This document shows positions 51,227 to 58,840 of a DNA stretch of 64,000 bases, in pieces (position 1 is the stretch's first letter; every line of letters starts with the position of its first letter). The notes below the pieces were generated by a model that did not search any database, was not told where the DNA came from, and saw only the letters and a program-made list of their open reading frames with translations. The DNA comes from Frigoribacterium sp. SL97 (GTDB taxonomy: Bacteria; Actinomycetota; Actinomycetes; Actinomycetales; Microbacteriaceae), in the NCBI RefSeq assembly GCF_026625765.1, contig NZ_CP113062.1:1364001-1428000 (forward strand). Reading direction: 5' to 3'. The position numbers and the translations under genes are program-made.

Positions 51227-52552
51227 TTGGTCCAGACCACGGTTGAGAAGCTCAGCCCCACGCGCGTCAAGCTCAACATCGTCGTCACCCCCGACGAGCT
51301 CAAGCCCAGCGTCACGCACGCCTACGGTCACATCGCCGAGTCGGTCAACATCCCCGGGTTCCGCAAGGGCAAGGTGCCGCCGCCCATCATCGACCAGCGC
51401 GTCGGTCGTGAAGAGGTGTTGAACCACGCCGTCAGCGAGAGCCTCGACAAGTTCTACCGCGAGGCCGTGACCGAGACCGAGATCCGCGTCCTCGGCCGTC
51501 CCGAGGCCGACGTGGTCGAGTGGCCGAACGTCAAGGACTTCTCCGGCGACCTGAAGATCGCCGTCGAGGTCGACGTGCGTCCCGACTTCGACCTGCCCGA
51601 GTACGACGGCCTCGAGCTGACGGTCGACACGGTCGACATCACCGACGACGAGATCGCCGAAGAGCTGACGAACCTGCGTACCCGTTTCGGCACGCTGGTC
51701 ACCGTCGATCGCCCCGCCACCACGGGTGACTTCGCGCAGATCGACCTGACGGCCACCATCGGCGACGACGTCGTCGACACCGCCAAGGGCATCTCGTACG
51801 AGCTCGGCTCGGGCGAGCTGATCGAGGGCATCGACGAGGCCCTCGAGTCCCTCACCGCCGGTGAGAGCACCACCTTCGAGTCGAAGCTGCTCGGCGGGGA
51901 CCGCGAGGGCGAGACCGCCCTCATCGCCGTCGACGTCACGGCCGTCAAGGAGCGCGAGCTGCCCGAGGCCGACGACGACTTCGCCCAGATCGCCAGCCAG
52001 TTCGACACGATCGACGAGCTCAAGGGCGACCTGAAAGAGCAGCTCGCCAAGTCGAAGACCTTCGGTCAGGGTGCCCAGGCACGCGACCAGGTCGTCGAGA
52101 AGCTGCTCGAGGCCGTCGAGATCCCCGTCCCCGAGAAGCTCGTCGAGGACGAGGTGCACCGTCACCTCGAGCAGGAGAACCGCCTCGAGGACGACGAGCA
52201 CCGCGCCGAGGTGAAGGAGAGCAGCGAGAAGGCCTTCCGCAACCAGATCCTCCTCGACGCCATCGCCGAGAAAGAGGCCGTCAAGGTCGAGCAGGACGAA
52301 CTGACGCAGTACCTCATCCAGGGTGCGGCGCAGTACGGCATGGAGCCCGGCGAGTTCATCAAGGTCCTCGACCAGAACGGCCAGATCCCCGCCATGGTCG
52401 GCGAGGTCGCCCGCAGCAAGGCCCTCGCGGTCGTGCTCAGCAAGGCCAAGGTCGTCGACGGCAAGGGCGACTCGGTCGACCTGTCCGCCTTCACGGCGAC
52501 CGCCGGCGTCGGCGGCGACGACGACGACCACGCGGGTCACGACCACGCGTAA
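51227..52552 (+). CDS. tig: Trigger factor
   Basis: A 441-residue ribosome-associated chaperone and prolyl isomerase. The N-terminal ribosome-docking loop is GFRKGKVPP, the FKBP-like PPIase domain spans about 150-245 (ATTGDFAQIDLTA), and the helical C-terminal arms follow. It ends in an acidic His-rich tail. The start is a TTG at 51227 with AGGAG 11 bp upstream, the standard reading VQTTVEKLSPTRVK. It lies directly ahead of clpP1-clpP2-clpX, the conserved order, and is separated from clpP1 by two hairpins. Confidence 0.97.
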   Translation: MVQTTVEKLSPTRVKLNIVVTPDELKPSVTHAYGHIAESVNIPGFRKGKVPPPIIDQRVGREEVLNHAVSESLDKFYREAVTETEIRVLGRPEADVVEWPNVKDFSGDLKIAVEVDVRPDFDLPEYDGLELTVDTVDITDDEIAEELTNLRTRFGTLVTVDRPATTGDFAQIDLTATIGDDVVDTAKGISYELGSGELIEGIDEALESLTAGESTTFESKLLGGDREGETALIAVDVTAVKERELPEADDDFAQIASQFDTIDELKGDLKEQLAKSKTFGQGAQARDQVVEKLLEAVEIPVPEKLVEDEVHRHLEQENRLEDDEHRAEVKESSEKAFRNQILLDAIAEKEAVKVEQDELTQYLIQGAAQYGMEPGEFIKVLDQNGQIPAMVGEVARSKALAVVLSKAKVVDGKGDSVDLSAFTATAGVGGDDDDHAGHDHA

Positions 52553-52588
52553 GCGAGAGCGGTGGGTCGGCTGACCCGTCACGTCCGA

Positions 52589-52620
52589 GAGGGCCGGGTG
52601 CGAGTGCGCACCCGGCCCTC
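52589..52620 (+). terminator. Terminator of tig
   Basis: Perfect 14-bp stem, arms 52589-52602 and 52607-52620, loop AGTG. Confidence 0.8.
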
Positions 52621-52650
52621 CGTCGTTCCCGGCCCTCCGTCGTTCCCGGC

Positions 52651-52704
52651 ACCGCGCCTCCCGGGCTCGTGGACGGGCCCCCGACGAGGCCGGGGAGGCG
52701 CGGT
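52651..52704. terminator. Long imperfect hairpin, CGCGCCTCC family
   Basis: Outer arms 52651-52662 and 52693-52704 (ACCGCGCCTCCC) are perfect; pairing continues inward with one bulge through CTCGT/ACGAG. It is a second barrier between tig and clpP1. Confidence 0.65.
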
Positions 52705-52722
52705 ATCTGCCGTGGGCGAACA
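52705..52722. promoter_or_regulatory. ClgR-like operator upstream of clpP1
   Basis: The minus strand reads CGCCCACGGCA, matching the CGCYNANRGCG core of the corynebacterial ClgR consensus (WNNWCGCYNANRGCGWWS, recalled from the literature) at every fixed position but the last. It lies about 30 bp upstream of a TAGATT -10-like box at 52749-52754, a plausible activator position. Confidence 0.4.
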
Positions 52723-52787
52723 GCCCGGAACCCGTGCGTTGGCTCCGATAGATTCGACGACAAGCGACAACGAATGGGAGCTCCACC

Positions 52788-53375
52788 ATGGCCGACGTGA
52801 CACTGCCCAACAGTGTTTTTGACCGACTGCTCAAAGACCGGATCATCTGGCTCGGCTCTGAGGTCCGCGACGAGAACGCCAACGAGATCGCCGCGAAACT
52901 GCTGCTGCTCGCTGCGGAAGACAGCGAGAAGGACATCTACCTCTACATCAACTCGCCCGGCGGGTCGATCACGGCGGGCATGGCGATCTACGACGCCATG
53001 GAGTTCGTTCCGAACGACATCGTCACCGTCGGCATCGGCATGGCCGCCTCGATGGGCCAGCTGCTCCTGACGGCCGGCACCAAGGGCAAGCGCTACATCA
53101 CGCCGAACGCGCGTGTCCTGCTGCACCAGCCGCACGGCGGGTTCGGCGGCACCTCGTCGGACATCCAGACGCAGGCGCAGCTCATCCTCTCGATGAAGCG
53201 TCGACTGGCCGAGATCACGGCCGCACAGACGGGCAAGACCGTCGAGCAGATCAACGAAGACGGCGACCGCGACCGCTGGTTCACCGCCGAGGAGGCCCTC
53301 GAGTACGGCTTCGTCGACCACATCCGCGGCTCGGCCACCGACGTCGTCGGCGGCGCCGGCACCGACCAGGCCTAG
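52788..53375 (+). CDS. clpP1: ATP-dependent Clp protease proteolytic subunit 1
   Basis: A 195-residue serine protease subunit with catalytic S88 (GMAASMGQ), H113 (LLHQPHGG) and D162 (GDRDRW). SPGGSITAGMAIYD forms the substrate-binding handle region. In actinobacteria ClpP1 and ClpP2 form a mixed 14-mer that works with ClpX or ClpC1. The ATG at 52788 follows GGGAG. It is transcribed with clpP2, 40 bp downstream. Confidence 0.97.
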   Translation: MADVTLPNSVFDRLLKDRIIWLGSEVRDENANEIAAKLLLLAAEDSEKDIYLYINSPGGSITAGMAIYDAMEFVPNDIVTVGIGMAASMGQLLLTAGTKGKRYITPNARVLLHQPHGGFGGTSSDIQTQAQLILSMKRRLAEITAAQTGKTVEQINEDGDRDRWFTAEEALEYGFVDHIRGSATDVVGGAGTDQA

Positions 53376-53415
53376 GCCCTCCGCCCCTTCGTCAGAACGA
53401 GAAAGAGAAGAACTC

Positions 53416-54081
53416 ATGGAACTCCCGATGATGGGTGGCGCGGGTCGAGTGCAGACCCCCAGCTCCCGGTACATCCTGCCCAGCTTCGAAGAGCGGACGG
53501 CCTACGGCTACAAGCGTCAGGACCCGTACGCGAAGCTGTTCGAAGACCGCATCGTCTTCCTCGGCGTGCAGGTCGACGACGCCTCGGCCGACGACATCAT
53601 GGCCCAGCTGCTCGTGCTCGAGAGCATGGACCCCGACCGCGACATCACGCTGTACATCAACTCGCCCGGTGGCTCGTTCACGGCCATGACGGCCATCTAC
53701 GACACGATGCAGTACATCCGTCCCGAGATCCAGACGGTCTGCCTCGGTCAGGCCGCCTCGGCCGCGGCCGTCCTGCTCGCCGCGGGTCAGCCCGGCAAGC
53801 GTCTCGCCCTGCCCAACGCCCGCGTGCTGATCCACCAGCCCGCGACCGGTGGCAGCAGCGGCGGCCAGGCCTCGGACATCGAGATCCAGGCCGCCGAGGT
53901 GCTCCGCATGCGCACCTGGCTCGAAGAGACCCTGTCGAAGCACTCGAACAAGACGCCCGAGCAGGTGAACCGCGACATCGAGCGCGACAACATCCTCGGT
54001 GCGCAGGAGGCCCTCGACTACGGTCTCGTCGACCAGGTCCTCGGTTCGCGCAAGAACCAGCCGGCGGCGCTCACGCGCTGA
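53416..54081 (+). CDS. clpP2: ATP-dependent Clp protease proteolytic subunit 2
   Basis: A 221-residue second ClpP with S115 (GQAASAAAV) and H140 (LIHQPATGG); the third triad residue lies in NRDIERDN. An N-terminal extension of about 20 residues and a C-terminal extension distinguish it from ClpP1, as usual for the actinobacterial pair. A ribosome-binding site of the GAAAGAGAAG type precedes the ATG at 53416. A perfect 17-bp terminator hairpin follows 10 bp after the stop, separating it from clpX. Confidence 0.97.
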   Translation: MELPMMGGAGRVQTPSSRYILPSFEERTAYGYKRQDPYAKLFEDRIVFLGVQVDDASADDIMAQLLVLESMDPDRDITLYINSPGGSFTAMTAIYDTMQYIRPEIQTVCLGQAASAAAVLLAAGQPGKRLALPNARVLIHQPATGGSSGGQASDIEIQAAEVLRMRTWLEETLSKHSNKTPEQVNRDIERDNILGAQEALDYGLVDQVLGSRKNQPAALTR

Positions 54082-54091
54082 TCACGGCACG

Positions 54092-54131
54092 ACGACGACG
54101 GCCCCGGGCACCCGCCCGGGGCCGTCGTCGT
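54092..54131 (+). terminator. Terminator of clpP1-clpP2
   Basis: Perfect 17-bp stem, arms 54092-54108 and 54115-54131, loop CACCCG. Confidence 0.85.
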
Positions 54132-54289
54132 GTCGACGGGCGGAGGGACGCCCCGGCGTCCGTCCGCCACCACCGCGGATGTGCTCGAACCCCCCGGGTC
54201 GGTCCGTGAGTGTCGGCGGATCGGGTTAGGCTCGTCCCACACGACGACCGGTCCCGGTCGATGACCTCAGCCAATCAGGGAGGCCGAGC

Positions 54290-55570
54290 ATGGCGCGCAT
54301 AGGTGAGAGTGCCGATCTGCTCAAATGCTCGTTCTGCGGCAAGAGCCAGAAGCAGGTCCAGCAGCTGATCGCCGGTCCCGGCGTCTACATCTGCGACGAA
54401 TGCGTCGAGCTCTGCAACGAGATCATCGAAGAGCGCCTCGCCGAGGCCGGCGACGAACCCGCGAGCGAGTTCGACCTGCCCAAGCCCCGCGAGATCTACT
54501 CGTTCCTCGAAGAGTACGTGATCGGTCAGGACGCGGCGAAGCGTGCGCTGTCCGTGGCCGTCTACAACCACTACAAGCGGATCCGTGCCGCCTCCACCCT
54601 CACGGCCGCCGAGTCGCTGGCCGACGAGGTCGAGATCTCGAAGTCGAACATCCTCTTGATCGGCCCGACCGGCTGCGGCAAGACCTACCTGGCCCAGACC
54701 CTCGCCAAGCGACTCAACGTGCCGTTCGCCGTCGCCGACGCCACGGCCCTGACCGAGGCGGGTTACGTCGGCGAAGACGTCGAGAACATCCTGCTGAAGC
54801 TGATCCAGGCTGCGGACTACGACGTCAAGCGGGCCGAGACCGGGATCATCTACATCGACGAGATCGACAAGATCGCCCGCAAGGCCGAGAACCCGTCCAT
54901 CACGCGAGACGTCTCGGGCGAGGGCGTGCAACAGGCACTCCTCAAGATCCTCGAGGGCACCGTGGCCTCGGTGCCGCCGCAGGGTGGCCGCAAGCACCCC
55001 CACCAAGAATTCATCCAGGTCGACACGACCAATGTGCTGTTCATCGTCGCCGGGGCGTTCGCCGGACTCGAGGACATCATCTCGAACCGCGCCGGCAAGC
55101 GCGGCATCGGCTTCGGCGCCCCGCTGCACAGCAAAGAGGACGAGGCGGCCCTCTTCAGCGAGGTCCTGCCCGAAGACCTGCACAAGTTCGGTCTGATCCC
55201 CGAGTTCATCGGCCGTCTGCCCGTGGTGACCACGGTGACGCAGCTCGACCAGCCGGCCTTGATGCAGATCCTCACCGAGCCCAAGAACGCCCTCGTGCGG
55301 CAGTACCAGCGCATGTTCGAGATCGACGGGGTCGAGCTCGAGTTCGATCGCGGCGCCCTCGAGGCGATCGCCGACCTGGCCGTCCTGCGCCAGACCGGTG
55401 CCCGTGGTCTCCGCGCCATCCTCGAAGAGGTGCTCGGGCCGATCATGTTCGACGTCCCGTCCGACGACACCGTCGGGCGCGTCGTCATCACGCGGGCGTC
55501 GGTGCTCGAGAACGCCGCGCCCACGATCGTGCCGCGCCTCGTCGAGCAGCGCACCGAGAAGTCCGCCTAG
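54290..55570 (+). CDS. clpX: ATP-dependent Clp protease ATP-binding subunit ClpX
   Basis: A 426-residue AAA+ unfoldase. The zinc-binding domain has C13, C16, C35 and C38 (CSFC, CDEC), then Walker A GPTGCGKT, Walker B IIYIDEIDKIA and the ClpP-docking loop region with GIGFG. It delivers substrates to ClpP1P2. The ATG at 54290 has GGGAGG upstream, and a TAGGCT -10-like box near 54227 suggests it has its own promoter, independent of clpP1P2. Confidence 0.98.
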   Translation: MARIGESADLLKCSFCGKSQKQVQQLIAGPGVYICDECVELCNEIIEERLAEAGDEPASEFDLPKPREIYSFLEEYVIGQDAAKRALSVAVYNHYKRIRAASTLTAAESLADEVEISKSNILLIGPTGCGKTYLAQTLAKRLNVPFAVADATALTEAGYVGEDVENILLKLIQAADYDVKRAETGIIYIDEIDKIARKAENPSITRDVSGEGVQQALLKILEGTVASVPPQGGRKHPHQEFIQVDTTNVLFIVAGAFAGLEDIISNRAGKRGIGFGAPLHSKEDEAALFSEVLPEDLHKFGLIPEFIGRLPVVTTVTQLDQPALMQILTEPKNALVRQYQRMFEIDGVELEFDRGALEAIADLAVLRQTGARGLRAILEEVLGPIMFDVPSDDTVGRVVITRASVLENAAPTIVPRLVEQRTEKSA

Positions 55571-55580
55571 CAGCGACGTC

Positions 55581-55613
55581 AGAACGCCCCGGCCGGTTCG
55601 GCCGGGGCGTTCT
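55581..55613. terminator. Bidirectional terminator between clpX and the M3 peptidase gene
   Basis: Perfect 14-bp stem, arms 55581-55594 and 55600-55613, loop GGTTC, in a 47-bp convergent gap. Confidence 0.85.
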
Positions 55614-55617
55614 CGTG

Positions 55618-57645
55618 TCAGGCGAGGCCGCGCCGCGCGAGCAGCGGCTCGACCCGGGCGTCCCGCCCGCGGAAGTCGCGGTAGGCCTCGAGGGGGTCCT
55701 TCGAGCCGCCGACGCCCAGCAGGCGTGCGCGGAACCGGTCGCCGTTCTCGCGGGTCAGCCCGCCGTTCTGCTCGAACCACTCGACCGTGTCGGCGTCGAG
55801 CACCTCGCTCCAGATGTACGAGTAGTAGCCGGCGTCGTAGCCCCCCGAGAAGGTGTGCGCGAAGTACGTGCTCGAGTAGCGGGTGGGGACCGACGCGAGG
55901 TCGAGGCCGACCGCGGCCAGCGCCTCCTGCTCGAACGCCTCGACGTCGGTGACCGCCGCGGCCTCGGCCGACGAGAGGGCGTGCCAGGCCTGGTCGAGCA
56001 GGGCCGCCGCGAGGTACTCGCTCGTCTCGAAACCCTGGTTGAAGCCCTGGGAGGCGAGGAGGGCGTCCACCAGTCGTTGCGGCAGCCGGTCGCCGGTCTC
56101 GTGGTGAACGGCGTAGTTCGCGAGCACCTCCGGCCAGAGCATCCACATCTCGTTCACCTGGCTGGGGAACTCGACGAAGTCGCGGAAGACGTTGGTGCCC
56201 GAGAAGCTCGGGTAGGTCACCCGGGCGACGAGACCGTGCAGGGCATGCCCGAACTCGTGGAAGAACGTGGTCACCTCGTCGAGCGTGAGGAGGGTCGGCT
56301 GGTCGGCCGGCGGCTTCGGGACGTTGAGGTTGTTCACCACGACGGTGGGCAGCCCGGTGAGCGACGACTGCGAGACGAGCGGGTTCATCCAGGCGCCGCC
56401 GCGCTTGCTGTCGCGCGTGTAGAGGTCGAGGACGTAGAGGCCGACGTCGCCGCCGTCGGCGTCGGTCACCTCGAAGACCCGCGCGTCGGGGTGGTAGCCC
56501 GTCAGGTCGGCGCGTTCGGCGAACCGCAGGCCGTAGAGCAGCCCCGCGGCGAAGAAGACGCCGTCCTGCAGCACGCGCTCGGCCTCGAAGTACGGGCGCA
56601 TCGCGGCCGTGTCGACGTCGTGCTCCTCGGCGCGCACCCGTTCGGTGTAGAAGGCCCAGTCCGAGGCCCGGATCGTCCGGCCGGCGACGCGCTCGAGTTC
56701 GGCCTGCTCGGCGCGGGCGTTCCGGGCGGCAGGAGGCGCCAGTCGCCCGAGCAGGTCGGCCACCGCCCCGGGGGTGCCCGCGGTCTCGCCCGCCGTGACG
56801 TAGGCGGCGTGCGACGCAAAGCCGAGCAGTTCGGCCCGCTCGGCGCGCAGCCGGGCGATCTCGAGGACGAGTTCGCGGTTGTCGTGGTCGCCTCCGCGCC
56901 GTCCACGCGAGAGCGACGCCTGCATGATCCGATCGCGGAGTCCCTCGTCGGTCAGGCTCGCCAGGTAGGGGTGCCCGCTGAAGAGGACGAGCGTGATGAC
57001 GTAGCGGCCCTCGAGCCCTCGCTCTCGGGCCGCCTCGGCGGCGGCCGCGATCGCCCCGGCGTCGAGTCCGTCGAGTTCGGCGACGTCGTCGACCACGACG
57101 GCGAGGTCGTTCGTGTCGGCCAGCAGGTTCTTCTCGAACCTCGTGGACAGGGTGGAGAGCCGGCCGTTGAGGTCGCGGAGGCGGACCTTGTCGTCGTCGG
57201 CGAGGGCGGCTCCCGAGCGGGTGGCCTCGGCGACGAGCCGCTCGACGAGGTAGCGCTGCTCGGCGGTCAGGTCGAGGGCGTCGCGGCGCTCGTGCACGCT
57301 GCGGAGACGGGCGAAGAGCCGCGGGTCGAGTCGGATCGCGTCGGCGTGCGCCGCGAGCCGCGGGGCGAGTTCGAGTTCGAGGGCGTCGGTGGCCTCGGTC
57401 GAGTCCGACGAGGTCTTGTTGAAGAAGACGTGCTGGACACGGGTGAGGATGGCGCCGCTGCGTTCGAGGGCGGCGACCGTGTTCTCGAAGGTCGGCTCGG
57501 CCGGGTCGGTCGCGATCGCCTCGACCTCGGCCAGCTGTTCGGCGAACCCGGCGTCGAACGCGGGGCCGTAGTCGTCGTCGGTGATGCTCGCGAACGGCGG
57601 CAGGGAGTACGGCAGCGTGCTGGGGGAGAGGAACGGGTTCGTCAT
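55618..57645 (-). CDS. dcp: M3 family metallopeptidase (peptidyl-dipeptidase Dcp type)
   Basis: A 675-residue zinc peptidase. The active-site motif is FFHEFGHALHGLVARV, and SGTNVFRDFVEFPSQVNE provides the third ligand region. The long N-terminal helical part and full C-terminal domain match cytoplasmic Dcp/oligopeptidase A enzymes, which degrade short peptides such as those released by Clp proteases. TAGTGT on the minus strand (57657-57652) ends six bases before the ATG at 57645, so it is probably leaderless. It is divergent from a methyltransferase gene 34 bp away. Confidence 0.94.
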   Translation of the reverse strand: MTNPFLSPSTLPYSLPPFASITDDDYGPAFDAGFAEQLAEVEAIATDPAEPTFENTVAALERSGAILTRVQHVFFNKTSSDSTEATDALELELAPRLAAHADAIRLDPRLFARLRSVHERRDALDLTAEQRYLVERLVAEATRSGAALADDDKVRLRDLNGRLSTLSTRFEKNLLADTNDLAVVVDDVAELDGLDAGAIAAAAEAARERGLEGRYVITLVLFSGHPYLASLTDEGLRDRIMQASLSRGRRGGDHDNRELVLEIARLRAERAELLGFASHAAYVTAGETAGTPGAVADLLGRLAPPAARNARAEQAELERVAGRTIRASDWAFYTERVRAEEHDVDTAAMRPYFEAERVLQDGVFFAAGLLYGLRFAERADLTGYHPDARVFEVTDADGGDVGLYVLDLYTRDSKRGGAWMNPLVSQSSLTGLPTVVVNNLNVPKPPADQPTLLTLDEVTTFFHEFGHALHGLVARVTYPSFSGTNVFRDFVEFPSQVNEMWMLWPEVLANYAVHHETGDRLPQRLVDALLASQGFNQGFETSEYLAAALLDQAWHALSSAEAAAVTDVEAFEQEALAAVGLDLASVPTRYSSTYFAHTFSGGYDAGYYSYIWSEVLDADTVEWFEQNGGLTRENGDRFRARLLGVGGSKDPLEAYRDFRGRDARVEPLLARRGLA

Positions 57646-57667
57646 CAGCCCACACTAGGAGGCGCGC

Positions 57668-57673
57668 TAGGGT
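57668..57673 (+). promoter_or_regulatory. -10 box TAGGGT for the methyltransferase gene (leaderless)
   Basis: Six bases separate it from the ATG at 57680. The opposing M3 box is at 57652-57657, so two leaderless starts lie within 35 bp. Confidence 0.55.
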
Positions 57674-57679
57674 CGCCGC

Positions 57680-58498
57680 ATGAGCGAACGCCCCGAGACG
57701 CCCGCCCGGTACACCCATGGCCACCACGAGAGCGTGCTACGGAGCCACGCGTGGCGGACGGTCGAGAACTCCGCCGCGTACCTCGAGCCGCACCTCGTGC
57801 CCGGGGTCAGCGTCCTCGACGTCGGGTCGGGGCCGGGGACCATCACCGTCGACATCGCCGGCCGCGTCGCGCCCGGTCGCGTGATCGGCATCGACGCCGC
57901 CGCCGGCATCGTCGAGCAGGCGACGTCGCTCGCGGTCGGGGCCGGGCTCCACAACGTCCACTTCGAGACCGCCGACCTGTTCGCCCTGCCGTTCGACGAC
58001 GACGCCTTCGACGTGGTGCACGCGCACCAGGTCTTGCAGCACGTCGGCGACCCGGTCGCCGCCCTGCGCGAGATGCGCCGGGTGGCGCGGCCCGGGGGAG
58101 TCGTCGCCGTCCGCGACGTCGACTACCACGGCTGCGTCTGGGCACCCGAGAACCCGGGTCTCGACCGGTGGATGGACGTCTACCAGACCGTGCACCGGGG
58201 CAACGGCGGTGAACCCGACGCCGGGAGGCGCCTCAAGGGGTGGGCGCTCGAGGCGGGCTTCGTCGACGTGGCGAGCAGCGCCTCCGTGTGGTGCTTCGCG
58301 TCCGACGAGGACCGCACGTGGTGGGGCGACAGCTGGGCGGCCCGCGCGACGGAGTCGGCGTTCTACGCCGACGCGATCGAGAAGGACGCCGCCACGCACG
58401 ACGAACTGCACGCGATCGCCGACGCCTGGCGCTCCTGGCGTGACGCCCCCGACGGCTGGTTGATCATGCCGCACGGCGAGCTGCTCGCCCGCGCCTGA
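57680..58498 (+). CDS. Class I SAM-dependent methyltransferase
   Basis: A 272-residue methyltransferase of the UbiE/Methyltransf_11 type. It has the SAM-binding motif I VLDVGSGPGTITVDIA (about 47-62), GIDAAAGIVEQA, the motif IV region VVHAHQVLQHVGDP and RVARPGGVVAVRD. The C-terminal half resembles actinobacterial small-molecule methyltransferases. The substrate is unknown. It is convergent with the valS-linked small gene; the repeated palindrome at 58524-58561 lies between them. Confidence 0.9.
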   Translation: MSERPETPARYTHGHHESVLRSHAWRTVENSAAYLEPHLVPGVSVLDVGSGPGTITVDIAGRVAPGRVIGIDAAAGIVEQATSLAVGAGLHNVHFETADLFALPFDDDAFDVVHAHQVLQHVGDPVAALREMRRVARPGGVVAVRDVDYHGCVWAPENPGLDRWMDVYQTVHRGNGGEPDAGRRLKGWALEAGFVDVASSASVWCFASDEDRTWWGDSWAARATESAFYADAIEKDAATHDELHAIADAWRSWRDAPDGWLIMPHGELLARA

Positions 58499-58523
58499 CG
58501 GCTCACGACGTCCCCGGTGGACG

Positions 58524-58561
58524 CGACGTGCCGCTCACCTCGAGAGGTGAGCGGCACGTCG
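58524..58561. repeat. Perfect 18-bp inverted repeat (copy 2 of the repeated palindrome)
   Basis: Arms 58524-58541 and 58544-58561 are exact reverse complements. It shares GTGCCGCTCAC / GTGAGCGGCAC-type arms and the TCGAGAG centre with the element at 1054-1095, with compensatory changes. Here it lies between convergent genes and can serve as a bidirectional terminator. Confidence 0.82.
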
Positions 58562-58582
58562 TGGCTCCGAGGACGGGCCGGT

Positions 58583-58840
58583 TCAGTCGTCGTCGCCCTC
58601 GGCGTCGACGGGCTCGTGGATGCGGGCCTCGCCGGTGACGGCGTCGACCCGGATGACCGTGCCGTCGTCGAGCTCGACGACGGGGCGACGCTCGAGCCAG
58701 GTCAGCGTCCAGCGCCACGACGTGGCGTCGACGCCCTGGTCGGACAGTTCCCGCTCGACCTGGGCGACCGCCCCGAGGACCGCGGTGGGCAGCTCGGCCG
58801 GAGCCGCGCCTCCGACGCTCCACCGCGTACCGAGCTGCAT
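58583..58840 (-). CDS. Small hypothetical protein coupled to valS (85 aa)
   Basis: An 85-residue protein without a known domain: an amphipathic helix (PTAVLGAVAQVERELSDQG), two strands (WRWTLTWLERRPVVELDDGTVIRVD) and an acidic end. Its ATG overlaps the valS stop (TGATG), so it is translated by reinitiation after ValS. The coupling to a tRNA synthetase gene suggests a conserved pairing, but its role is unknown. Confidence 0.72.
   Translation of the reverse strand: MQLGTRWSVGGAAPAELPTAVLGAVAQVERELSDQGVDATSWRWTLTWLERRPVVELDDGTVIRVDAVTGEARIHEPVDAEGDDD

Noticed and set aside
54325..58212. A very long plus-strand open frame across clpX and the M3 peptidase gene
   Set aside because: It is a high-GC shadow: clpX in another frame and the antisense of the M3 gene explain it, and its composition is Arg-rich nonsense. 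Similar long frames antisense to treY, glgX, the acyltransferase, pepN and valS were dropped for the same reason.
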